Part shown: piece after piece, positions 6,720 through 12,857 of the stretch
Numbering within the stretch: position 1 is the first letter of the stretch
Layout of the letters: the number at the start of each line of letters is the position of its first letter
NCBI GenBank assembly: GCA_026389735.1
Contig: JAPLHH010000055.1
Location: 1-12,857, forward strand
DNA: 12,857 nucleotides
Direction: 5' to 3'
Source: Chloroflexota bacterium
GTDB lineage: Bacteria > Chloroflexota > Dehalococcoidia > GIF9 > UBA5620
Position numbers and translations under genes: made by a program
Notes under the pieces: generated by a model
Seen by the model: only the letters and a program-made list of their open reading frames with translations
Database searches by the model: none
What the model was told of the DNA's origin: nothing

Positions 6720-7646
6720 TTAAGACTTAATGTTATATGCCTTTTTCATCCACTCGATGGTTTTAAGTATGCCCTCCTCAAGGGGTATCTTGGGGTCATG
6801 TTTTAGGTCTTTTCTCGCTTTAGAGAAATCCATGTGCTTTACTTTTGTGGTAAAAGGTTCAGCCTCTTTATAAGTGACTTTAGCATCAGTTTTGCCCAGA
6901 TTTTTGAGTATAAGGTCGGAGACATACTTTATATCGTGTTCCCATTCTTCTTTGCCACCGATATTATAGACCTCGCCGGGCTTGAAATTACCCACGATGT
7001 TGGCAAAGGTGCGGCAGGTGTCTTCAACATAATCGAAAATACGCTTGTGTCCCAGATAAACTGTATATGGCTCATCATGCAGGGCTTTGTAAATGAAAGC
7101 GGGGATTACGCCACGGTAGGGGCTGTAGTGCTCGTGGGGCCCGTAAGCATTGACCGGTCTGACTCTGACCGTCTCTGTGCTGAACATGGCCCGGGAATTC
7201 AAACATTGAAGCTCTCCCACCCATTTAGTCATGGCATAATCATTCATCTGTTTTATTGGGACTTTGTCCATCACATCCTCGCTCATAACACCATCATAAT
7301 CGCCATAGACCTCAGCGCTGGAGAAGAATATCATTCGAAATCGCTTCTGTTCTTGGATACGAATCAAATTCTTAGTGCCAACCACGTTGGTTAGCCACAG
7401 ATTCTCATAATAATCTTCACCGTTCCAGCGGCCATATTCTGCTGCCAGATGATAGACATAATCAAAATTGTGCTGCTCAAAAATTCTCTCCAGCTGGCGG
7501 TATTCGGTAACATCACAACGAATGTAGTTAGGACCTTCTGAGTGACCTAAGTCGCACACCCAGACATCGTGTCCACGACTCCTTAGCTCTGGGACAAGGT
7601 TTGAGCCGATGAACCCTTGCCCCCCAGTAACTAATATTTTAGCCAT
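6720..7646 (-). CDS. NAD-dependent nucleotide-sugar epimerase/dehydratase (extended SDR)
   Basis: A 308-aa extended SDR, distinct from the one at 4086-5084. It begins MAKILVTGGQGFIGSNL with the glycine motif GGQGFIG at 8-14. YHLAA occurs at 65-69, FFSSAEVYG at 107-115 and the catalytic YAMTK at Y137/K141; then RVRPVNAYGPHEHYSPYRG marks the substrate-binding region. It may be a dTDP/UDP-sugar dehydratase, decarboxylase or epimerase; the sequence does not decide. The start at 7646 is preferred over the ATG at 7652, because GGGAG (7653-7657) is 6 nt before the second ATG but touches the first. It overlaps the 3' end of wecB by 8 nt, so it is translationally coupled to it. Product use in the same glycan is likely. 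Confidence 0.9.
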   Translation of the reverse strand: MAKILVTGGQGFIGSNLVPELRSRGHDVWVCDLGHSEGPNYIRCDVTEYRQLERIFEQHNFDYVYHLAAEYGRWNGEDYYENLWLTNVVGTKNLIRIQEQKRFRMIFFSSAEVYGDYDGVMSEDVMDKVPIKQMNDYAMTKWVGELQCLNSRAMFSTETVRVRPVNAYGPHEHYSPYRGVIPAFIYKALHDEPYTVYLGHKRIFDYVEDTCRTFANIVGNFKPGEVYNIGGKEEWEHDIKYVSDLILKNLGKTDAKVTYKEAEPFTTKVKHMDFSKARKDLKHDPKIPLEEGILKTIEWMKKAYNIKS

Positions 7647-8766
7647 GTTCATCTCCCACTATTATATTCACTATTCTTTCGCCTGCTCTCCCATCACCAA
7701 ACGGATTTATCCAGTTGCCTTCACTACTAAGCATAAACTTGACACACTCGAGTATTTTGTCGGCTGATGTCCCAGCTAGGGTATTAGCGCCAACCTCAAT
7801 GGTTTCTGGTCTCTCAGTATTATCTCTCAAAGTAACACAGGGAACATTAAGGATGCAAGCCTCTTCTTGAACTCCGCCAGAGTCGGTCAAGATAAGTCTG
7901 GCATTGCTCTCAAGCTGGAGAAAAGAGAGGAAATCTAAAGGTTCAACAAGTTCTAAGTTCTTGGGTTCAAGGTTAAAATGCTTCATCATCTTTCGGGAAC
8001 GGGGGTGAATTGGATAAATTATTGGCAAGGCAAACTCGGTAGCTACTCTATCTAACCCTTCTAAGATTGGAGCGAACTTTGCTGAGTTATCAACATTCTC
8101 CTGACGATGAAGGGTCACTAGGAAATAGTTTCTGGGCTCAAGGTTCAAGGTTCTACGTTCTGCGTTTGAGGTTGTAAGTTTAACATCGAACTTAGAACTT
8201 CCTAACTTAGAACTTCTCCTGGCTATTTCTAGGTTCTGGTAGACGGCGTCAACGATGGTATTACCAGTTACAAATATCTTGTCGTTGTGGATGCCCTCAC
8301 CGAGTAAGATTTCTCTAGCTTTTGGTGTCGGGGCAAATAAATAATCGGAGCAGTGGTCAGTCAGAATGCGGTTGATTTCCTCAGGCATCTGCTTGTCATA
8401 ACTTCTTAGGCCAGCTTCGACATGCCCGACTTTTATGTGGAGTTTTGTCGCTGCTAGGGCACCGCCAAGTACCGAATTGGTATCGCCCTCGACAAGCACA
8501 ACGTCAGGGGCTTCCCTACGTAGGACTTTTTCTACGCCAATAAGTATCTTTGCCGTTTCTTCGGCGTGAGAGCCGGAGCCAACTTTTAAGTTGTATTTAG
8601 CATGTGGTAGTTTTAACTGCTCAAAAAAAACGCTGTCCAAATTGTATGAGTAATGCTGGCCAGTGTGAAGGATGGAGTAATTCTCTCCTTTATTCTCCAA
8701 CTCCCTTATCACCGGTGCCATCTTTATTATTTCTGGGCGAGTTCCCAGAACTATGGCAATCTTCAC
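7639..8766 (-). CDS. wecB: UDP-N-acetylglucosamine 2-epimerase (non-hydrolysing), with in-frame repeat insertion
   Basis: A 375-aa enzyme converting UDP-GlcNAc to UDP-ManNAc in the cytoplasm. The N-terminus MKIAIVLGTRPEIIKMAPVI is diagnostic. Conserved acids and the catalytic His are visible: VEGDTNSVLG (D95), GHVEAGLRS (E117), PEEINR (E130, E131), VTLHRQEN (H220), then TDSGGVQEEA (295-304) and RDNTERPE (314-321). The start codon is GTG at 8766, in a 4-nt GTGA overlap with the TIGR04076 gene. Residues of about 185-211 (SSKLGSSKFDVKLTTSNAER then RTLNLEP) are translated heptamer repeat lying in the linker between the two GT-B-like domains. A second short stretch, NLEPKNLELVEP near 265-276, is also repeat-like. 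The frame and all catalytic motifs remain intact, so the enzyme is probably still functional. Confidence 0.95.
   Translation of the reverse strand: MKIAIVLGTRPEIIKMAPVIRELENKGENYSILHTGQHYSYNLDSVFFEQLKLPHAKYNLKVGSGSHAEETAKILIGVEKVLRREAPDVVLVEGDTNSVLGGALAATKLHIKVGHVEAGLRSYDKQMPEEINRILTDHCSDYLFAPTPKAREILLGEGIHNDKIFVTGNTIVDAVYQNLEIARRSSKLGSSKFDVKLTTSNAERRTLNLEPRNYFLVTLHRQENVDNSAKFAPILEGLDRVATEFALPIIYPIHPRSRKMMKHFNLEPKNLELVEPLDFLSFLQLESNARLILTDSGGVQEEACILNVPCVTLRDNTERPETIEVGANTLAGTSADKILECVKFMLSSEGNWINPFGDGRAGERIVNIIVGDEHG
7653..7657 (-). promoter_or_regulatory. Ribosome binding site that sets the epimerase start inside wecB
   Basis: GGGAG on the minus strand, 6 nt before the ATG at 7646 and within the last codons of wecB. 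It argues for MAKILVTGG as the N-terminus and for coupled translation with wecB. Confidence 0.6.
7941..7974 (+). repeat. Short heptamer-like stretch inside wecB (copy 4)
   Basis: The plus strand reads GTTCAAC, then GTTCTAA, GTTCTTG, GGTTCAAG and GTT with approximate 7-nt spacing. It encodes NLEPKNLELVEP in the C-terminal domain of WecB, where the family has a variable helix and loop of similar length. It may therefore be a replaced segment or chance similarity. It is the weakest of the five copies. Confidence 0.45.
8137..8216 (+). repeat. Heptamer array with switch of orientation, in frame inside wecB (copy 5)
   Basis: Units in 7-nt phase on the plus strand are CTCAAGG, TTCAAGG, TTCTACG, TTCTGCG, TTTGAGG, TTGTAAG (8137-8178). 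The centre follows, then ATCGAAC, TTAGAAC, an 8-nt TTCCTAAC, and TTAGAAC in the reverse sense. Its centre GGTTGTAAGTTTAAC (8170-8184) matches the centre of copy 1 (2936-2950) at 14 of 15 bases. The 80-nt array is open in the wecB frame. Confidence 0.9.
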
Positions 8767-9071
8767 TTGTCAAGTTCCCTTTCAATTCTGCGACATTCGA
8801 AGATCACGGTTCCACCTTCGGTATAAGGTGCACCAGGATCCACGCATTGCATATAGGCATGGTCTGGTTTTTCTGGGGTTGTTAATCCAAGTTCAACAGG
8901 ACACCAATCGTGTTCCAAAATAGTAACGTAATGGAGTAAGGTTGATAGTGCGTGAGTACAAATGGCATCCGTTTTGTTCAAAACTATCTTGGGATCGTCT
9001 AGCACCAGTTTATCGCCAACTTTATACACCGGACATTTGCCCCTAATCTCACAAACTCTTATCTCCAGCAT
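8763..9071 (-). CDS. TIGR04076-family small cysteine-rich protein
   Basis: A 102-aa protein with no signal peptide or membrane segment. It begins MLEIRVCEIRGKCPVYKVGD; the V-EVRGKCP--HKVGD opening followed by a C-HAL--L pattern (ICTHALSTLLHY, 37-48) is what I recognise as the TIGR04076 family, which has no established function. Cysteines lie at 7, 13, 38, 57, 76 and 93, spaced as could suit metal or cluster binding, but this is not shown. It differs from short members by a longer middle (LEHDWCPVELGLTTPEKPD) and a CVDPG segment. It starts 14 nt after the GT2 stop and its TGA overlaps the wecB GTG by 4 nt (GTGA), so it is embedded in the glycan operon and probably co-translated with wecB. Whether it acts in glycan synthesis is unknown. 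Confidence 0.75.
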   Translation of the reverse strand: MLEIRVCEIRGKCPVYKVGDKLVLDDPKIVLNKTDAICTHALSTLLHYVTILEHDWCPVELGLTTPEKPDHAYMQCVDPGAPYTEGGTVIFECRRIERELDK

Positions 9072-9085
9072 TGATTGTTCCCCGC

Positions 9086-9790
9086 TTAAGACAGACTCTT
9101 CAACCGATGTTTAACCACATTCCAGGCAACACCAAGGCCGTGAGTCAATGGATTAATTGTAGAACCTCGGGAGTGATAAACACAAGAAGTGGGCACTTCC
9201 GTGATAACGAAGCCCTTTTTTCTGGCTTGAATTAGCACCTCAACGCTGAAACTAAAGCCATTTTCAGTGATAGTCACAGCCTCCAACGACTTGCGGCTGT
9301 AAGCTCGGAAACAGCTCTGGGAGTCAGACACCTTCTTTTTTGAACCAAGGTTGTAGAGCCAGGTGATGATATCGATGCCGAATTTGCGGTATTTTGGAAC
9401 CTTCTTAATATTTTGCAGGAGAAAGCGGGAACCGATAACCAGGTCTGCCTTACAGGAAAGAATCGGAGCCAAGACCTGGGGAATTTCATCAGGGTCGTGC
9501 TGTCCATCGCCATCTAATGTCACCAGGATATCAGCATTGTTAGTCTTCGCGGCTTCGAAGCCTGACTTAGTGGCTGCACCAGCCCCTCGTCTTCTTTCAT
9601 GTCTTATGACCTCAGCACCAGCAGCTTTGGCTACTTCAGAGGTGTTATCGGTTGAGCCGTCATCGATGACAATTACCTTATCCGCATATATTCTAGCTCT
9701 AGTAACTATGTCACCGATAAAAATCCCCTCATTGAAGCAGGGTATGACTGCGATGATTTTCGCTGTACTTCGTCGAGTCTTCTCTTTCAT
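9086..9790 (-). CDS. GT2-family glycosyltransferase, dolichyl-phosphate-mannose-synthase-like
   Basis: A 234-aa GT-A glycosyltransferase. IIAVIPCFNEGIFIGDIV (12-29) is the family start. VIDDGSTDNT (41-50) binds the nucleotide, and LDGDGQHDPDE (92-102) carries the metal-binding DXD-type acids. VIGSRF (118-123) and SDSQSCFRAYSRK with ENGFSFSVEVLIQARKKG complete the acceptor region. It lacks C-terminal membrane helices, so it resembles the short DPM1-like subgroup that moves a sugar from a nucleotide donor to a polyprenyl phosphate at the membrane face. The ATG at 9790 opens the glycan cluster 83 nt downstream of queA. The ribosome binding site is weak, and an 83-nt gap could hold a promoter (a TTGACA hexamer is present at 9848-9853, without a good -10). 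Confidence 0.9.
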   Translation of the reverse strand: MKEKTRRSTAKIIAVIPCFNEGIFIGDIVTRARIYADKVIVIDDGSTDNTSEVAKAAGAEVIRHERRRGAGAATKSGFEAAKTNNADILVTLDGDGQHDPDEIPQVLAPILSCKADLVIGSRFLLQNIKKVPKYRKFGIDIITWLYNLGSKKKVSDSQSCFRAYSRKSLEAVTITENGFSFSVEVLIQARKKGFVITEVPTSCVYHSRGSTINPLTHGLGVAWNVVKHRLKSLS

Positions 9791-9873
9791 GAATGGCTAC
9801 TTCACCATCATCTTGCAAGCTGTATTTTTGTATTATTCCACCCCAGTTGTCAATGTTGCAATTGTATCTCATA

Positions 9874-10902
9874 TTAAAAAATTAACATAGCGTCGCCAAA
9901 GCTGTAGAAGCGGTAGCCAAGGCTCTTGGCTTCATCGTAAGCCCGCAGAATGAAATCTCTACCAGCAAAGGCTGAAACTAGCATCAGTAGCGTTGACATG
10001 GGTAGATGGAAGTTGGTGACCATTGCATCTGTTACACGAAATCGGTACCCTGGCAGAATGAATAAGTCAACCCATCCAGCAAAAGGCTCAATGGTGCCAG
10101 ATTGGGCCGCTGCTTCAAGAAGCCTCACTGTGCTGGTGCCCACGGCTATTATCCTCTTGCCTTGCTTTTTGGTTTGATTAAGCATTGTAGCGACTTCAGA
10201 GCTTAATTCCCCATATTCTTTGTGGATTGGATGTTGACTAGGGTTATCAACTCGAACCGGGCGGAAGGTATCAAGTCCGATATGGAGGGTAATAAAAGCG
10301 AGTCGAACGCCTTTCTTCGGCAACTCATCGAGTAACCGCAAAGTAAAATGCAGCCCAGCAGTTGGTGCTGCTACGCTTCCGTTTATTTCGGCGTACACCG
10401 TTTGATAACGTTCTGGTTCAGCCAGTGGGGTATGTATATAAGGAGGTAAAGGAACCTGACCGAATTTCTCGAGCAGGCTCTCCTTTTGAAGGTGAATAAT
10501 TCTGGTACCACCTTCACCTCGTTCAATTACTTCAGCTACGATTTCTTGAACGGTGTCAGCAGATTCATTTGTTATCCTGATTTTCGTACCAACGCCAACT
10601 TTCCTGCCAGGTCGGACAAGGATTTCCCAAAGGCTGTTATCCACACGGCGCAACAGCAGAATTTCCACCTTCGTGTCGCTATCGCTTTTTTGTCCTAAAA
10701 CTCTAGCCGGGATAACACGGCTATTGTTAAGGACTACAGTATCCCCGCTATGAAGACAGCTGACTATCTCATAAAAGTAATGGTGCCCTATAGAGCCATC
10801 AGGCCGACGAAGAACCATAAGGCGAGATTGGTCTCGTGGCTCCACAGGTGTTTGAGCGATGAGCTCAGTAGGCAAGTGATAGTCAAAATCGCTGGTCTTC
10901 AT
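9874..10902 (-). CDS. queA: S-adenosylmethionine:tRNA ribosyltransferase-isomerase
   Basis: A 342-aa protein of normal length. It transfers and isomerises the ribosyl group of SAM onto 7-aminomethyl-7-deazaguanine in the tRNA wobble position, giving epoxyqueuosine. The signature regions are present: MKTSDFDYHLPTELIAQTP at the start, VLNNSRVIPARVLG, VPLPPYIHT, GSVAAPTAGLHFT, LHIGLDTFRPV, GTSTVRLLEAA, and PGYRFRVTDAMVTNFHLPMS with LLMLVSAFAG near the end. LHIGLDTF has Asp where most homologues have Gly. The start lies 13 nt after the corrected end of the DUF2905 gene. That association (ruvB, DUF2905, queA) is common in bacteria and supports both calls. The neighbouring glycan cluster is functionally unrelated. 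Confidence 0.97.
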   Translation of the reverse strand: MKTSDFDYHLPTELIAQTPVEPRDQSRLMVLRRPDGSIGHHYFYEIVSCLHSGDTVVLNNSRVIPARVLGQKSDSDTKVEILLLRRVDNSLWEILVRPGRKVGVGTKIRITNESADTVQEIVAEVIERGEGGTRIIHLQKESLLEKFGQVPLPPYIHTPLAEPERYQTVYAEINGSVAAPTAGLHFTLRLLDELPKKGVRLAFITLHIGLDTFRPVRVDNPSQHPIHKEYGELSSEVATMLNQTKKQGKRIIAVGTSTVRLLEAAAQSGTIEPFAGWVDLFILPGYRFRVTDAMVTNFHLPMSTLLMLVSAFAGRDFILRAYDEAKSLGYRFYSFGDAMLIF

Positions 10903-10915
10903 TAAAAGAAGCTTT

Positions 10916-11141
10916 TTATCTGTTCAGGAAGTATAAGATGACATTGACTATTATAGTTATCAGGAGGCTCAAGACAAGGAAGTTGATGATAGGAAAATAG
11001 AAGGAAAAAACCATCTTTTTTTACAAATATATCGCCGGGCAGCTTGCCTAAAAATGGGACATTATGGCTGAAAATCAATATCAGCCCTAAGATTACTATA
11101 ATGCCGCCGACTATAAGCAGAATCTTGCCGATTCCTTCCAT
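10916..11141 (-). pseudogene. DUF2905 small membrane protein gene with a one-base frameshift
   Basis: From the ATG at 11141 the product reads MEGIGKILLIVGGIIVILGL with a membrane helix, then IFSHNVPFLGKLPGDIFVKK, the conserved GKLPGDI motif of DUF2905. After DGF the original frame degenerates into a polar tail ending at 10902. Skipping one base in the run of six T residues gives FFYFPIINFLVLSLLITIIV and then NVILYFLNR, the expected second membrane helix, and a stop at 10916. The corrected gene would encode about 74 residues, normal for this family of unknown function. The lesion sits in a homopolymer, so a sequencing error is as likely as real loss. The intact order DUF2905-queA supports the family call. 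Confidence 0.8.
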
Positions 11142-11182
11142 ATTACTGCACCTTAAAGTTGCCTAGAAGCGGGAATATTGGT

Positions 11183-11290
11183 TCAGGTTAAAGAGCCAAC
11201 TTTCAACATACTCTGTGAAACGCCGACGACAGCAATGGACTTAGGATAGAAGATAGGCTTGAATTCCTGAAGTAATTCTTTCTGGACCAA
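11183..11290 (-). pseudogene. N-terminal remnant of an NDP-forming acyl-CoA synthetase
   Basis: A 35-codon frame starts at a TTG (11290, GAGG ribosome binding site just upstream) and ends at a TGA at 11183. It contains LLQEFKPIFYPKSIAVVGVS followed by QSMLKVGSLT. The segment FYPKSIAVVG-S----KVGS matches the beginning of the CoA-binding domain of ADP/GDP-forming acyl-CoA (acetate-CoA) synthetases, proteins of several hundred residues. Neither of the other two frames continues the domain, so the gene is cut off soon after the first strand and glycine loop. It lies between the terminator of the formate-tetrahydrofolate ligase gene and DUF2905. It could alternatively be a short expressed peptide, but nothing supports a function. 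Confidence 0.6.
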
Positions 11291-11316
11291 TTTGACCTCG
11301 AAAGTGATTTTAACTG

Positions 11317-11353
11317 AAAAGGCTGGGCGGTGCAAAGCACCACCCAGCCTTAG
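11317..11353 (-). terminator. Intrinsic terminator of the formate-tetrahydrofolate ligase gene
   Basis: On the minus strand GGCTGGGTGGTGC pairs with GCACCGCCCAGCC around a TTT loop (11321-11349), a 13-bp stem with one G-U pair that extends by two A-T pairs. It is followed by TTTT and a T-rich stretch. It begins about 20 nt after the stop at 11372. It separates the ligase transcript from the genes to the left. Confidence 0.9.
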
Positions 11354-11371
11354 AGTATTTCTTGCTATTTC

Positions 11372-12857
11372 TTAGAACAGGCCCTGTACTTTGCCGGTCT
11401 TTACGTCAATATCTACTCTTCTAAAGGCAGGGTCGGAGCTGGTGCCTGGCATCAGGCTGATAGTTCCGGCGCATGGGCAGAGAAACTTCGACCCGGAGTA
11501 AATCAACACATCTCGGATGGGTAGAGTCCATCCTTTGGGGGTGCCCTTAATGGAGGGGTCATGTGTCAGGCTCAGGTGTGTCTTTACCATCATGGTGGCG
11601 TAATCATCGTATTTCTTGTCGTTCTCAAGCATCTTAGCCTTGGCCTCGGCATCTGGTGTCCATGACACGCCGTCAGCACCATAGACCACTTTGGCAATCT
11701 TCTCGACACGTTCCCGCAGCTTCATTTCTATTGGGTACAGAAACTTGAAATCGTTCTTTTCGTTGCAAGCGTCCATAACCACATCCGCCAGCTCCAGGGC
11801 GCCATCGCCGCCGTTAGCCCAATGGGTGGAAAGGGCACAGCGCGCTCCGGCTGCCTCGGCTGCCTTTCGCACCATGGCAATCTCATCTTTGGTGTCAGTG
11901 TGGAAGGCATTGATGCACACCACTGGATTTATGCCAGCTGTTCTGATGGTATTAATATGGTGCAGCATGTTGGGGAGGCCCTTCTCAAGCAGTTTCAGGT
12001 CCTCTTTGGTGTAGGAATCAGGCAGTGGTAGACCAGCTACCACCTTAGGCCCACCACCGTGCATCTTCAGTGCCCTGATGGTGGTAGTGAGTACTGAAAC
12101 ATGTGGTTTGAGCCCACTGTAGCGGCACTTGACATTCCAGAACTTCTCGAATCCGATGTCAGCAGCGAAACCGCTCTCGGTGACATGGTAATCAAACATC
12201 TTCAGCCCAATGCGGTCGGCGATGATGGACGATTGACCAACGGCTATGTTAGCAAAGGGACCAGCATGCACCATGCAAGGCTGGTATTCTACTGTGCAGC
12301 ACAAGGTGGGATTGATTGTGTTGCGCATCCAGGCAGTCATGGCACCACCGACTTCCAGGTCACCTGTAGTAACAAGATTACCCTTCATATCGAAAGCTAC
12401 CGTGATTTCGTTCATCCTTTTACGCAGGTCTGCCAGGTCAGTGACGATGGACAGCATGGCCATCAGCTCAGAACTCACGGCGATGCCGAACTTGGATTCC
12501 ATCATGTAGCCATCCATACGGCCGCCAAGACCTATGATGATACGCCTCAGGCTCTGGGCACAGAAGTCCATTATCCAGCCCATCTCTACTCTGGTGGGGT
12601 CTATATCCAGTCGGCGCAGGTTACGCTTGGCCAGCTCGGAATCATCATAGTTGCGCTCATGCTGCATTCTGGCGGTGACTGCCACCATTGCCAGGTTATG
12701 GGCATTCATAATGTCATTGATGTCGCCGGTAAGGCCCATGGAGAACTCAGTCATAGGAATGAGGAGCGCGTTGCCACCACCAGCAGCGGTTCCCTTGATG
12801 TTCATAGTGGGACCACCTGAGGGCTGGCGCAGACAGCCGCCTACATTCTTGCCCCGT
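11372..12857 (-). CDS. fhs: Formate-tetrahydrofolate ligase, 5' end cut by window edge
   Basis: The visible 494 residues are open to the right edge. Upstream of the first ATG (12805) the same frame reads [17 protein letters not shown], which joins directly to [11 protein letters not shown], so that ATG is internal. This matches the family's LREPSLGP-FGIKGGAAGGG block. The P-loop lies just beyond the edge and about 60-70 residues are missing. Other conserved stretches are [65 protein letters not shown], and at the end [13 protein letters not shown] and [14 protein letters not shown]. The enzyme makes 10-formyl-tetrahydrofolate from formate and ATP, in the methyl branch of the Wood-Ljungdahl pathway or in one-carbon supply. 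An intrinsic terminator follows the stop, so it ends its own transcript. Confidence 0.97.
   Translation of the reverse strand, partial: RGKNVGGCLRQPSGGPTMNIKGTAAGGGNALLIPMTEFSMGLTGDINDIMNAHNLAMVAVTARMQHERNYDDSELAKRNLRRLDIDPTRVEMGWIMDFCAQSLRRIIIGLGGRMDGYMMESKFGIAVSSELMAMLSIVTDLADLRKRMNEITVAFDMKGNLVTTGDLEVGGAMTAWMRNTINPTLCCTVEYQPCMVHAGPFANIAVGQSSIIADRIGLKMFDYHVTESGFAADIGFEKFWNVKCRYSGLKPHVSVLTTTIRALKMHGGGPKVVAGLPLPDSYTKEDLKLLEKGLPNMLHHINTIRTAGINPVVCINAFHTDTKDEIAMVRKAAEAAGARCALSTHWANGGDGALELADVVMDACNEKNDFKFLYPIEMKLRERVEKIAKVVYGADGVSWTPDAEAKAKMLENDKKYDDYATMMVKTHLSLTHDPSIKGTPKGWTLPIRDVLIYSGSKFLCPCAGTISLMPGTSSDPAFRRVDIDVKTGKVQGLF

Noticed and set aside
9827..9853. Possible promoter for the glycan cluster: TTGACA at 9848-9853 with TACAAA at 9827-9832 (minus strand)
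   Set aside because: The -35 hexamer is perfect, but the spacer is only 15 nt and the -10 is poor. The alternative TAATAC gives a 12-nt spacer. Too weak to list as a feature.
6834..9890. Plus-strand open frames at 6834-7394 and 9363-9890
   Set aside because: They are opposite well-conserved epimerase and GT2 genes, lack plausible ribosome binding sites and show no known motifs.
9874..9900. T-run at the queA stop as an intrinsic terminator
   Set aside because: TTAATTTTTTAA at the stop is preceded by no GC-rich stem, so a terminator is not supported.
10902..11141. Complete 79-residue protein in the unshifted DUF2905 frame
   Set aside because: Its C-terminal tail is polar and unlike the family, while the +1 frame gives the expected membrane helix, so the unshifted end is treated as an artefact of the frameshift.
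12101..12820. Long open frame (239 codons) on the plus strand opposite fhs
   Set aside because: It is antisense to a fully conserved formate-tetrahydrofolate ligase. Its product is His/Val/Thr-rich with no recognisable domain, as expected from the complement of a codon-biased gene.
1..12857. tRNA, rRNA or riboswitch sequences
   Set aside because: I found no cloverleaf, rRNA segment or recognisable riboswitch core on either strand. The four-helix-bundle gene is of rRNA-intervening-sequence type but is not inside rRNA here.

Overview
The window is about 12.9 kb in which every gene I can support lies on the minus strand, so transcription runs from high to low coordinates. The base composition is moderate, with no strong GC bias by eye. 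An anaerobic bacterium with the Wood-Ljungdahl methyl branch is suggested by formate-tetrahydrofolate ligase. The queA/DUF2905 pairing, a TIGR04076-family protein, a DUF2206-like membrane protein and an ADP-forming acyl-CoA synthetase remnant would fit an uncultured Chloroflexota (Dehalococcoidia-like) genome. That taxonomic placement is inference, not proof.

Right part (12857-9874), core metabolism: a 5'-truncated formate-tetrahydrofolate ligase gene ends at a strong intrinsic terminator. A 35-codon remnant of an NDP-forming acyl-CoA synthetase follows. Next is a DUF2905 small membrane protein gene broken by one base at a T run, then queA for tRNA queuosine synthesis.

Middle and left part (9790-1), a cell-surface glycan cluster in tight, often overlapping order: a DPM1-like GT2 glycosyltransferase, a TIGR04076 small protein, wecB (UDP-GlcNAc 2-epimerase), an NAD-dependent sugar epimerase/dehydratase, a broken GT4 glycosyltransferase, a broken four-helix-bundle (23S rRNA intervening-sequence type) gene, a second sugar epimerase, a Gfo/Idh/MocA dehydrogenase, a class I methyltransferase, an asparagine-synthetase-like amidotransferase without the usual N-terminal Cys, and the start of a polytopic membrane protein that runs off the left edge. 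Together they look able to make, modify and transfer nucleotide-activated sugars. The final glycan cannot be deduced.

The most unusual signal is a family of 7-nt-period repeats (GTTCTAG, GTTCTAA, GTTCGAT, GTTCAAG and their reverse complements). It occurs at five places, all inside the glycan cluster. Most copies change from one orientation to the other around a centre. The arrays intrude on coding sequence: one lies in frame inside wecB, one forms the whole leader of the methyltransferase gene (and would supply an N-terminal tail from a TTG start), and one supplies the last residues and stop codon of the GT4 gene. Two arrays in opposite orientation flank the decayed four-helix-bundle gene, which looks like the relic of a cassette. 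Three gene disruptions plus one gene fragment within 13 kb point to local decay. At least two of the disruptions, the four-helix-bundle gene and the GT4 gene, cannot be explained by a single base-call error.
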